Position numbers and translations under genes: made by a program. This document shows positions 34,466-45,366 of a stretch of 64,000 nt of DNA, in pieces; position 1 is the stretch's first letter; the number at the start of each line of letters is the position of its first letter. The DNA is from Calendula officinalis. Taxonomy: Eukaryota; Streptophyta; Magnoliopsida; Asterales; Asteraceae. The notes beneath the pieces are model-generated. The model was given only the letters and a program-made list of their open reading frames with translations, ran no database searches and had not been told where the DNA came from. The DNA lies in the NCBI GenBank assembly GCA_963853835.1, contig OY970825.1:45604908-45668907 (forward strand), in the 5' to 3' direction.

Positions 34466-35882
34466 TGTAACGACCCGAAATTTGTAAATATAAATTGTAC
34501 AAAAATATGATAAATAAGGATAAATCGTTTAAAGAACGTAGGAATTGGTTTCGCGTCGTTTGGAGACCGTACGAGAAAGTTATGGGCGAAACCGGGTCGG
34601 GGTAAAGAGGAAAAAGTGCAGCCCTGCTGCCTTAAGAAGTTCGCGACGCGAACTATTGGTTGCGATCGGGAAGTCGGGCCAGGTAGTTTGGCTTTGAGGC
34701 GCGAAGTAGTTCGCGTTTGGATGGCGATCGCTAAGTATGCGTACGATATGCAGAGTTAGCGACGCGAACTTAGTTCGCGCCGCGAAGTCTGGTCGAGCAG
34801 CATTAAAGACGGGTTGAGCTCATTTATTGCAAAGAAAAACCCTAGTTTTCTCCCACTCGAGCTTGTGAACGATTTTGGGTGTAAACCATCATTTGGAGCT
34901 GATTTCTTCATCAAATCTTGTGATTCTTCACTCCTAGTTGAAGATTAAAGACATTCGGTAAAGTATTGAAGTGGACAAATTGTGAACAAGGAACCGGCGG
35001 AAAGAATACGGTTAAAGCATCTTTGTTACTAAGGTGAGTACGTGTGGAAATTTACTGAGTACATAGCCTATGAAATACATTTTATTACTTGTGTTATGGT
35101 CTATTTGCTTAATTGTGTAGACTAGTAGTTAGTAGTTAGTTATACCGATAGTTGTATTGAACTAACTTGTTTGATGATAGACGTGATAGCCGAGAGCTAG
35201 ATTGACATAACCATCGAGTTATGATATGTTGAGATGATGTGATGATGCGGGGGACCCCCGGTCATGAGGTGTGGTGTGAGGGGCAGTTGGGTGGATTCCC
35301 ATCGACTCCACCACGATAGTAGTCTTGCTAACTGGAGGTAGTCCGGCGAGTAAGGCAGGTATTGGTAGATTGGGCGAATCCCTCTTGCCAGTATCTTGAG
35401 GCTTATTAATGGCGATGGATTTCGGTTAATAAGTCAAGGTGGTTCTAGTTAGTTCGGGGGCAACCCGATAACTAGATATGATTGCTAGGAAAGCAAGGTA
35501 TTAGAGTCACAATAGGGTGACTAGTTAGATGGATGAGTTACTTGTTCTATGTTTACATGTTATATTATACTTACCATTATTGTTGGGTCTAAACCCATGT
35601 AGCTCACGAGACGTTTTGTCTCACGTACTCCTTGTTTTGTTTTGCTATGTACTCAGGTTCGGGATCGAAGGTTTAGGTACGCATGGATAGAGATGCGGGG
35701 CCTAGATTAGAAGAACACTAGATTGGATTTAGTCTTAGCTTGGTTATGATCTATTTTGTAACACCTACTTTTATACTCTGATTTCATACCAAGGTTTTTG
35801 TAAATCCAAATTGAGGATGTTCTTCTATTTATAAAACGTTTTATTTTGGCCAATATTTTGTATTAAAATTTAAGGTGTTACA
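34466..35882 (+). repeat. 3' LTR of gypsy 2, full length
   Basis: 1,417 bp, TGTAACGACC ... GGTGTTACA, preceded by a purine-rich tract (AAGGGGTAGATAG). It is the reference for the truncated 5' copy. Confidence 0.93.
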
Positions 35883-37450
35883 TATCAACACTATTATGCT
35901 TAAACCAAATGCAGATATAGTGGTGTCAAACCTCTCATGCCACTGTTTTGGAGCTTGCTTCAAACCGTACAGTGATTTAATAAGTCTACACACTTTGTTT
36001 TCCTGCCTGGATACTATGAAACCTTCAGGTTGCTCTAAGTATATCTCCTCCTTGAGATATCCATTTAGAAAGGATATCTTCACATCCATTTGATGAATGT
36101 ACAATCCTTTCAATACTGAGATTGCTATTAGAGTTCTAATTGAACTGATTCTAGCAACCAGAGCATATGTATCGAAATAATCAATACCGTTTAGCGACTA
36201 CTCTCGCTTTATAGAAAGATATTGATCCATCTGGATGATACTTCCTCTTGAAGATCGATTTAGATCAAATGGGTCTCATACCCATGGGAAGATTAGCTAA
36301 CTCCCAAGTTCTGTTTCCCATAAATGAATCCATTTCATCATTAATAACATCCTCACCTAAAGGAGCATCTCTCGATGTCATGGCATCATTAAAAATCTTA
36401 GGATCATTATCAAAATAATAACTAAGATGACCTCTCTCGTCACCTTAGATTGAGATCCTTCAACTAAGTATGATAGCAAATCATCTCCAAATTTTTTTTC
36501 TTTTTCTTTCTGAACCTTATACTTCTCCTTGGTTCTTCTACAACAGAAGAATGTGAGAGAATATCTCGAGAAGTACGTGGTGCTGAAATGAGATTAGAGT
36601 TGGGATTGGAGATTTCATCATCTCCTATTAACTTATCGCTGAAGAACTCCACATCTCTGGATTCTACACGACACATGATTCTTTATCCAACAATCGGTAG
36701 GACTTTCTATTCTGAGCATACCCGATGAATATACTCTTCATAGCTCGAGCTCCCAACTTGGATCGTTTAGGATCAAGTATACGATAATAAGTTAAACACC
36801 CCCACATCCTTAGATAATCTAATTGTTTAAGATCGGGTGTAAGATAATAAGCTAAACACCCCCACACTTTTAGATAATCTAAGTTAGGTTTTCTTTCATT
36901 CCATAACTCATATGGACTAGAAAGAATCACACGACTAGTGATTCTGTTTTGCACATAACATGCAGTCAACAAAGCTTCCCCCCACAGATTGTGTGGCAAA
37001 CCCGATTGATTCAACATACAGTTAACGATTTCAACAAGGGTTTAACTCTCTCTTTCAACTAATCCATTCGGTTGGGGAGTATATGGTGAAATTCTTTCAT
37101 GCTTGATACCATTCTCTTCACAGAATGTATCAAACTCATGATTAAAGTATTCTCCGCCTCTTTCCAAGCGAAGAATGTTAATGTGTTTGTCATGTTGGTT
37201 TTCAGCCTTGCATTTATACATTTTGAATGCGTTAAAAGCTTCATCTTTTGAGTGCAACAAGTAAACATGTAAATAACGCCTATAGTCACCACAAATTGTA
37301 ATGAAGTATCTTTTACCTCCACGCGTGAGTATTCCATTCATCTCACAAATATCTGAATAGATCAACTCTAGTAATGATGTAATTCTTTTGACACTTGAAA
37401 AAGTTTCTTTGTAAACTTTGATTTTATACAAGTTTCACATATGTGAAAAT
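35883..37450 (-). pseudogene. copia 2 integrase and RT N-terminal half (broken)
   Basis: Read leftwards: integrase core (37,042-37,431: LIYSDICEMNG, GGKRYFITICGDYRRY, RLERGGEYFNHEF, ISPYTPQPNG), then its end (36,664-37,017: LPHNLWGEALLTACYVQNRI, YELWNERKPNLDYLKVWGC), then the RT start (35,883-36,113: IHQMDVKISFLNGYLKEEIY, SLYGLKQAPKQW). Stops and frameshifts near 37,025, 36,660 and 36,200 disable it. The frame enters gypsy 2 LTR sequence at 35,882. A 60 bp internal duplication lies at 36,784-36,893. Confidence 0.85.
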
Positions 37451-37829
37451 CTTTATTACTTACTTTTATCAATACTTTAGATTGTGTCTTTTCAATATTT
37501 TTTTAATGTTAGTGCGAGCTAACCTTTTATGGCACAAAGAAATTGAACACGCAATATAATTTGAAAAACTATTTCATTAATTCGAAACTTAGTTACATCA
37601 TCACTAGCGACATTGTCACTAACGCTGACAGTATCATATTCTCACGATTACAAAAAGATCAACATTTAACACATAATCATTGGATATAGATACAACATTA
37701 TCTTATTCATCACCACATAGATCAAGTATAAACATTCAACCCGTGTTGATGGTTTGATCCACAATAACCCATCTTTGGAGAACACGATATGACCATTTTT
37801 TTATTATTACCAGCTTGTAACTATTTTTT

Positions 37830-38290
37830 TCATATTTGTTCTCCGATATAAGTCCCTTGGAGATTCAAGGAACACGTACTCTATGGCCATCAACACATGT
37901 CACCACATGTCACCACAGTTCCTTCTCGAACCGTACTATGAATTTAGAAATTATCACGATTTCCACATACATGGATATCTGCTCCAGAATCCACAAACCA
38001 GTCCCGGGCCTCTATCACCCGGGTAATTGAGGTAGTCATATTAACTCCACCCATACTTTCACCCAAGTGGGTTAGATTTTCAACAACATTTGCAATTCCT
38101 TTTACATAAGCAAAATTCGAGTCCCCACCTGACACGTGGTACACACTCAATCTGACTTTACTCTTTTATCTTTTATGAGAGCTTCCCTCTCAATAAAGAA
38201 GTGTTTCAACAAAACATCCAAAGAGTAGTCCTCAAATTTGTGAAACTCCAAGTATTTAACCACATTCAAGGAAAACATTATTTAGTCAAC
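37830..38290 (-). pseudogene. copia 2 gag end and protease start (fragments)
   Basis: 37,944-38,150 reads ARDWFVDSGADIHVCGN. The DSGA active site and W-x-x-D-S-G context are typical of Ty1/copia protease. The stretch to its right (38,160-38,290) reads Gag-like, basic and Leu-rich segments in shifting frames. Position (just upstream of integrase on the - strand) fits. Confidence 0.65.
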
Positions 38291-38851
38291 CCTTTTCGGT
38301 AGCTCTATTCGAATACAACCAGGAAAGACAGTGAGGGTAGACAGCGCTAGTGCGTATCGGAAACACCCCCATTTGGAGTCAGAAAAACCGCATTTATCTT
38401 TCCTAGACATTGTAATAAGAATAGGTGAGCCTATTTGGGGATGATTGATAATTTATTCCTCTTATAGGTTCAATACAATGCTTAATGATACACAGCTGGA
38501 AAGATTCCGTTTAACACTAATATTATCTATTTTGTATAATCATGATTTTTCAAATAGTACACGTTTCAAACATAAAAGTATCTTGAAATAATCTATATAC
38601 AAAAAACAATAATTAAATCAATTATAATGCTTCAACCATAAGCATGATAATTCATATAACATCCACTTTAGACGAGATTATATTTTTACGAGAAAAATCT
38701 CTTGTTTTAACTTGTCCATTATATTAAAATATATATTTAAATATATCAAAACAAAATATATCTGTTAAATAGGCATAATTAATAAATATGTAACTTATAA
38801 CAGTTAAACTACATAGCCATAATGTTCTCTTTTAAAAACATTAATCCATAA

Positions 38852-38853
<2 letters not shown>

Positions 38854-38905
<52 letters not shown>
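38854..38905. repeat. (TA)n microsatellite
   Basis: About 50 bp of alternating TA in a very AT-rich stretch (38,450-39,060) that otherwise shows no gene. Confidence 0.95.
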
Positions 38906-38912
<7 letters not shown>

Positions 38913-39063
38913 GACATAATATCTCAATTTTTTATTAATCACCGAATATATATTTATCTAATCACCATGGAAGCTTAATCACCGAATATTTTATAAAAGA
39001 AAATATGTGTATATATTATATATACACAATAATATATAACAATATAAAAAACCTAAAAGATTG

Positions 39064-39527
39064 TTGTATTTCTTTATATATTCGGTGATTATATAATTAG
39101 ACAATTACGATATTAAAACCTTATTTGATATTGATAATTCAATATCAAACCCAATAAATAAGAAAGAACCAAAATGGAACAATCAAACCTGAATGTTGAT
39201 GAAGAACGAACCGCACGAAATTGTAATTCCTGTCCTTTAAGGTTTTTACGCGCTCTATATGTTGCAAGCCTCATCGTAGAACCCCAGGATTTGATGCAGT
39301 TTATCAGTATCATTCTACAGCATTAGAATTACCAACAACACAAAGTGATTACTTGGAAACACATGATGAATATCAAAAACACAACATCATGAGAGGAGAG
39401 CTTATGAGAGGAAAGCTTGTAATTTTTGGTGTGTTGAACTTCACAATTAGAAGTTATTTATATAGGCTCTCAAGCCTTGAAGGAGAGCTTAATGACATTC
39501 AAACCAATAGTCTTGTAACTCTTAATA
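39064..39527 (-). repeat. 5' LTR of copia 2, truncated
   Basis: It matches 23,089-23,520 in the same orientation, with small indels (an extra ~16 bp near 39,222-39,240 and ~16 bp near 39,402). Similarity stops at 39,527, where CGGGT-rich hAT-like DNA begins, so the outer ~150 bp of the LTR are lost. Confidence 0.75.
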
Positions 39528-39655
39528 AACGGGTCAGCTTAGTCGACCCAAGACTGACCCAAAATTTTTTTATCTAAACCCAAACCTATTTATTTTTTTT
39601 TTTGTCGTTTCAAGTCGGGTTTCGTGTCGAGTTAGAAATTACCACCTGATAATTA
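39528..39655. mobile_element. hAT-like MITE fragment
   Basis: Contains AACGGGTCAG, GACCCAAA and GTCGGGTTTCGTGTCGAGTT and ends AATTACCACCTGA. This is the same CGGGT/ACCCG style as 59,764-60,315, but only one end is present. Confidence 0.4.
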
Positions 39656-39722
39656 TAACATCCCGCTAAAAGAACTCGTGTAAAGCACCCTCCGCTCTAA
39701 TTCCTTGGAGATAATTATCCAC

Positions 39723-42331
39723 ATGCGTCTGAAAGTATATGTTGATCGAATGTCGCAACCATCTCGTGCAATTCTCCTGTTTTGCAAGTAGGTTAGATTA
39801 GGTTTATATTCTCTGTCTTTCTTCATTAGTCGCAGTAATTTCTGTAAAGTTTCACTTAAGATTTCGTAAATTAGTGTTTCTGATATGTTGGTTTACGGGT
39901 ATATTGTTAAATTGATCCTCAATTATTCAAATTAACGGTTGTATTTGTCTTTCTTCTTTATCTGCTAGTGAATTTTTAGCTGATGCTTTTTTTTATCTTA
40001 TGTTATTTGGAGTAAATGGGATAGATTTTGAGGAAATCCTGGTAAATCTCGTGAAAAACCATCGACTCATCCCTGAATATAAAGGTTTTGTTTGCTACAA
40101 TCCTTATTGATTGTGTTGAAATTGTGCATATTTTTCAGTTGTGTTGTTTTATGCAGAAATAAATCCCATGTTACAAGTTCCATCAATTGTTCATGGAGAA
40201 TTTAAGCTCTCTGAGAGGTAATTTGCTAAATTCCTTTTTCTGTATGGTTATAAATTATGAATTTAGAATGTTACTTTTCATTTCGTGATTTAAAAATGTG
40301 TGGTTTGCAGTCATGCAATTCTTATCTACTTATCATCTGCATTTCCCGGTGTGGCTAGTCACTGGTAAGTCGCTTGCTTTACGTATCTTTATAAACTTTA
40401 GATTAGATTAATGAAATTGATCCCTCTAATATTCAGAATTCTGCGATTTTGTCCTTAGATTTATTTTTTGTTTTTTGTTCGTGATTTTTTCCATGTGTTT
40501 TCCAATTTTCACTTTTATTGTCCATTTTAACATAAAATGACCAAAATACCTTATTTTTAATTTTATTTTTATTTCATTTTTTAGGTTGCTTTTTCCGTTG
40601 TCTACTCCGGCAAGTTCCGACGACCTCAATCATAGGCGTTGAGATTTGTTGTCGCCGGAAGTTCGCTCGAATTTGCTGGAGAAGACGGGTGGATAAGAAA
40701 AAAATTAAAAAAAATGAAATAAAACAAAAATAAGGATATTTTTGTCATTTTAGATCAAAAATACGAAAAAATATAAATCGGAAAGCACATGGACATACAT
40801 CACAAAAAAACAAAGTTTATGAATAAACTCACATAATTCTAAAGACTACAACTACAATTCATGTAATTTACTTTAAACTTTATTTCAATTTAGATGTTGT
40901 TGTGATATAAATACATCCTGCGATTCAAAATAAGTATTAAACTTTTACTTTCACGCTTTTTGATACAAAATATTGTACTAATAGAGATTATGATAGATTA
41001 AAAAAGATAATTAGTGAAGAAGGGTGGGTCCCACTATAATCTTTGGCTAGGGAATAATTAATGAAGTTTAATAAAGTTAAGTAAGGATAAATGGTAATTT
41101 TATATACTTCCTCCGATTCAAAATAAGTGATACACTTTCCATATTTAGGTGTATCAAAATAAGTGATACACTTTAAAAACTTACCTAATTTGGTAAAAAG
41201 TGGTGACCCCCACATCCACTAACTACTTACTTTAATAAAGTGAAATGACTTCTTTACCCTTACTTTTACTTTTAAACATCATTAACCTTACATTATTCAA
41301 AAATTGTGGGACACATTCCCCACTAACCATCCAATTAATCTAATTTAACCCTCATTATAAAATTTTGCCTCAAAAACCGTAAAAGTAACAATGTATCACT
41401 TATTTTGAATCGGAGGAAGTACAAAAATTTACCAAATAAGGAAAGTGTAGCACTTATTTTGAAGCACCCATATAAGGAACGTGTAGCAGTTATTTTGAGT
41501 CGGAGGAAGTATAATTTTATTATTATCTATAGGTACCCGAATGATGTATACAAAAGAGCTAAGATCCACTCAGTTTTAGACTGGCATCATTCCAATTTAC
41601 GCCGTGGTTCAGGTGATCTTAAACAATTATTTATCATTTGGTAATATCATGTTTCAATTTTTGATCATCTTAAATTGGTGAATATTGAACAAGTCATATG
41701 TAGATCGATAAATCCTTAAAAAAAACACCACCAAACTACTCTATATTACAAATTTATTACTACAATGGACATTGGGAAATCAACAAAGTACATGATATGA
41801 TCAAGGTCTTTGCTATATAAAATTTCCAATATTTTAATAAAATTCGTTTAAAATGGTTATGTTTTCAGCGGTACTTATGCTCAACACTCTGATGATACCA
41901 CTAAGCAACATCACTTTAAGCCCACAATCGGCCAAAGAAGCAGAAGAGTTACTTGTGAGATCGTTGTCTAAATTAGAAAACTTTTGGTTAAAAGAGGGAC
42001 GGTTTTTGGTTGGAAATTCTCAACCATCAATTGCAGATATCAGCTTAGTATGTGAAATCATGCAACTTGAGGTAACGATATAAAATCCACATAATTATTT
42101 TTGCATCAAAAGAATTAATCTAAAATTCGTGTTTTTCAGCTTTTGAGTGAGAAGGATCACGATCGCATATTAAGGCCTTACAAGAAAGTTATTCAGTGGG
42201 TTGAAGATACAAAGAATGCAACTGCACCTCACTTTGACGATGTTCACGGGATTCTGTTTAGGGCTCAGAAAAGATTTCGGGAGCGGATGGCTACACGATT
42301 TAGGGAAGATGAATTGAAAGCAAAGTTGTGA
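39723..42331 (+). CDS. theta-class glutathione S-transferase, copy A (possibly a pseudogene)
   Basis: Seven exons: 39,723-39,787; exon 2 ending 40,084; 40,157-40,217; 40,311-40,364; 41,533-41,612; 41,869-42,071; 42,140-42,331. The N-terminus MRLKVYVDRMSQPSRAILLF holds the theta-class catalytic Ser region. The GSH site (QVPSIV) and an S-E-S-H-A-I motif follow, and the C-terminal domain contains LDWHHSNLRRG and QPSIADISLVCE. The protein ends in AKL, a possible peroxisomal PTS1. Exon 2 is odd: the acceptor used in copies B and C would give 72 instead of 74 bp and a stop within a few codons. Using CTAG at 39,967-39,968 gives a 116 bp exon, in frame and open, adding 14 residues. Intron 4 (1.17 kb) is swollen by three MITEs. 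Theta GSTs reduce organic hydroperoxides with glutathione. Confidence 0.7.
40420..40860. mobile_element. foldback MITE in intron 4 of GST copy A
   Basis: Long imperfect inverted arms of about 170 bp: CCATGTGTTTTCCAATTTTC ... AAAATGACCAAAATACCTTA on the left matches the complement of 40,690-40,795 on the right. The middle is GC-richer (CGCCGGAAGTTCGCTCG). No clear target duplication was found. Confidence 0.65.
40911..41512. mobile_element. Stowaway-type MITE, outer element
   Basis: Left end TACATCCTGCGATTCAAAAT (40,911 on). The right end is the complement of TACTTCCTCCGACTCAAAAT (41,492-41,511), flanked by TA. Without the nested element at 41,105-41,421 it would be about 285 bp, normal for Stowaway (Tc1/mariner) MITEs. 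Confidence 0.65.
41105..41421. mobile_element. Stowaway-type MITE, inner (nested) element
   Basis: Perfect 30 bp terminal inverted repeats including the TA targets (TACTTCCTCCGATTCAAAAT and further 10 bp; right copy 41,392-41,421). It sits inside the older Stowaway at 40,911-41,512. Perfect TIRs suggest recent movement. Confidence 0.88.
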
Positions 42332-42892
42332 CATCACACAATAAGTTCAATCCTTGTATCGCTATATAATATACCCAAAACAACATTGTTGTAAGTGTAA
42401 TGAATATGTAGAAGCAATTTAGTTTGGTTTTAAACAAAAACTAAAGAACTGCGTTAAAAAAACCGACATCTAAAACATTGTAAATCATATCTTGCGTGCA
42501 TTCCAGTCGGAAAGGGCACCAAGGTATTTAAAAAGAAAACAATATTTGACTTTTGTGCTCACTAATACTGTCTTACCACTCAGTAAACTTGATATATACG
42601 AAGTATACTCTAAACTTGTATATTATCTATTTAGTTTTATAAAACAGGATTTTGCTAATCATTACTATGAAGGTTATGGTTAAGAAATATAAATATGCTT
42701 AGATAACTTGTACCTTAATCATAAATAGATCACCAACTTAAAACCACCAACCACTTTAAGTGGTTATATTTATGGCAATGTTTAACATTTCTTTTATAAA
42801 ATTATTAAACATTATAATATTTAAAAATGAATTAATAACAAAAAGAAAATAGAAAAATAAAATGTAACGATAATTTAGTTATTGCAAGTGAA

Positions 42893-44668
42893 CGAGGGAT
42901 CCAAGGTGACCCGGTGGCTCATTTCCTCTTCATTATAGCGGTTGAAAGTATCCACATAGCTATGCTTGAAGCTTAAGAAAAAGGTATTTTCCATGAGATC
43001 AAATTACCAAATATTGACACCTCGTTATCTCATCTTCAGAATGGTCCGAGACAAATGCAAGGAATCTTAACAAATGCAAGGAATCTTAACCGAATTCTCA
43101 ACTGCTTTTATTTAGCATCAGGTTTAAAGGTTAATATGTCAAAAAGTAACATCCTGGGAGTCGGGGTATCAGACCTTGATGTGGGCAGAATTGCTTCTCG
43201 GCTAAACTGTGGTATCGGGTCCACCCCGTTTAAATACCTTGGTTTAGTCGTAGGGGCTCCGATGCATAGAACTTCACATTGGGATTTAATTGTTAATAAA
43301 TTCCAAAAAAAAAAAACTTTCATCATGGAAAGCATCATCTCTATCATATGGTGGTAGATTAACTCTCAAAAAATCCGTTTTAGGGGCGCCGTCGGCATAT
43401 ATTATTTCTCCATGTTTAAAGCTCGGGAAAGCGTTCTAAAAAATTAGAATCAATCCGGGCCAAATTCTTTTGGGGATCTAAAAATGGAGAACGGAAAATA
43501 CACTGGGTTAAATGGAAAAGAATGCATGACACAATTGATTCGGGTGGGTTAAATGTGCCGAGCCTCAAAGCTCAAAACCTTGCACTTTTAGCTAAATGGT
43601 TGTGGAGGCTAAAAAAAGAGGATGGTTTCTTTATGGAAAAAAGTGATTGTAGCATTACACAACATTCTGAGCCCGTATATACCGGTTAGTAAATTCCCGG
43701 GTGTTTGGAATAATATCGTGAAAATAAGAGTACACCTTGAAAAAATAAACATTCCCCTTGACTCTTGGTTTCAACATACGGTGCATCGAGATTCTGGTTC
43801 GATGTCAACAAATTGGGTTTTCGAGAACGGTGGAATATTCACGGTATCATCGGCAAGGATCGCTGTTGAAAGAACTTTCTCTGGCCCGACCCCGAATTCT
43901 AACTTTTTATGGGTAAAATCCGTTCCGATTAGTATCAACATATTTTTCTGGCGATTTTTTCACAACCGGCTTCCGACGTGTTTTAATATGCTAAAGCGGG
44001 GTATAATTTTGGAATCGGCGGTTTGCTCCCTTTGTGAAAGAGAGATTGAAGACGAGGGCCATTTGTTTTGGCAATGTAGTATAACTCGGACCATTTGGGT
44101 TGATTTTTGTAAATGGTGGGCCATCGATATCGGAGAAATAAGGGGGATCGATCAGTTGTTGGAGTCGTACATCCAGGTGCATATGTCGAAGGAGAAGGCA
44201 CAAAGATACCTAACCGCTTTCATATCCACATTTTGGCACATTCGGAAAGCTAGAAACGAAATAGTTTTTAACAAAAAATTTCATCCATATCATACAATCA
44301 ATATGCAATCACAAGCTCAATCCTTCTTTTGGCTAAAACATCGGACAAAGATAAATTGGAGTTCTCTAGAATGGGGATTATGGTGTTCACATCCAACATC
44401 ACTTTAATAAGGAGAAATTCGTATTCGAAGGTGTTCGGGATTTTTAATACTTGTTGATATTTATGTATATAGTTTTAGGCATGTGGAGTTGTTTGGGAGC
44501 CTCTCTTTTCTTTTGTTTGTGTTTAACACAATTGTAATAGGCGTAATATGTACTCAATAGTTTGGTGTATCATCAAAATGTTAATGATAATAAGAGTTGG
44601 TCGGGGTGGGTGATGGCAATGTCGAAGCTCATTTTCGATTAACTTGTTTCTTTTGCTGTTAAAAAAAA
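42893..44668 (+). pseudogene. 5'-truncated LINE (L1-type) reverse transcriptase and zf-RVT end
   Basis: Between GST copies A and B. The start reads QGDPVAHFLFIIAVESIHIA (the conserved RT segment before the thumb). Next come LNRILNCFYLASGLKVNMSK (43,055-43,357), with KSNILGVGV and TPFKYLGLVVGAPM. The zf-RVT domain follows (43,622-44,407: WVKSVPISINIFFWRFFHNR, LPTCFNMLKRG, CSLCEREIEDEGHLFWQC). Frameshifts and stops occur near 43,360 and 43,620. A short 3' untranslated part ends in an A-run at 44,660-44,668, as expected for LINEs. Endonuclease and most of RT are missing (5' truncation). Confidence 0.85.
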
Positions 44669-44774
44669 AGTATGACATCGAAACCATAAATACCAGAATA
44701 GCAAAATATTTAAAAAAAAAAGACAAAACTTTAAGTTTTAACAAAGTAACATTAACTATTTTTATAATTCACTC

Positions 44775-45091
44775 TAGGGTGAGCGTGGTGTAGAATTCAA
44801 AACAAACCAAATCGAAACTGATAAAATCGAAACCGAAAATGATAAATTTTCAAACCGGAACCGAACTGATTATATTTTTTTCGGTTTTGGTTCAATTTAG
44901 TTTCGGTTTAGTTTTTTTAGCCCAAATGTTCATCCTTATCCGAAGACCGAGCCGACATAGCCGAAACCGATAGAAAGGAGCCGAAAATGGTGAATTTTAA
45001 AACCAAAACTGAACCAATTACATATTTTTGGTTATGATTATGTTTTGGTTAGTTTTTCGATTCGGTTTTTACGGTCCAAATGCTAACCCCT
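44775..45091. mobile_element. hAT-like MITE
   Basis: Ends CTAGGGTGAGCG... and ...TGCTAACCCCTA are short inverted repeats. The interior is rich in TCGGTTTTGGTT / AACCGAAACCGA motifs. The 8 bp flanks agree only partly (AATTCACT vs AATTTACA), so the insertion is old. Confidence 0.5.
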
Positions 45092-45366
45092 AATTTACAG
45101 TATTGTAAATGAATGGAAACTTAACCGTAGATACTAATATAGCCGAGCTGACGTTGGTCCGCAACGAGTTTTGCTCATCGAAAAAAGGCGATACTGGAAT
45201 CATTGCAGCCTGTATATAAAAAAAGTCAAATGATAGCGTAGTCAAGTTGAACTTGAATACCACGTATTATTTACTTATTTATTTGTTTTATTTTTGGGTG
45301 GATCAAATTTAAATCTTCATCTAAAAATCCACTACTTTGAGCAGCAGTTGAGACTGAGAGATAAAA

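Larger units (their letters stand above)
28361..35882 (+). mobile_element. Ty3/gypsy retrotransposon 2 (Tekay-like), young but disabled
   Basis: A nearly complete element: 5' LTR (28,361-29,592, missing its first ~185 bp), primer-binding site, one gag-pol frame (29,843-34,453), polypurine tract and full 3' LTR (34,466-35,882). The two LTRs align over 1,232 bp without gaps and with about six single-base differences by eye, all transitions, implying recent insertion. It lies inside minus-strand copia 2. The left edge has lost both LTR and copia sequence, so no target duplication can be seen. Confidence 0.93.
23089..39527 (-). mobile_element. Ty1/copia retrotransposon 2, split by gypsy 2
   Basis: A minus-strand copia element between LTRs at 23,089-23,666 and 39,064-39,527. 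Its coding parts (gag/protease near 37.8-38.3 kb, integrase 36.7-37.45 kb, RT N-terminal half 35.9-36.6 kb, RT end/RNase H 27.54-28.36 kb) are in the right order but separated by the 7.5 kb gypsy 2 insertion at 28,361-35,882. Between the RNase H end and the 3' LTR lie other insertions (a MITE, a SINE, tandem repeats). No primer-binding site remains next to the right LTR, so that end is rearranged. Confidence 0.7.
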
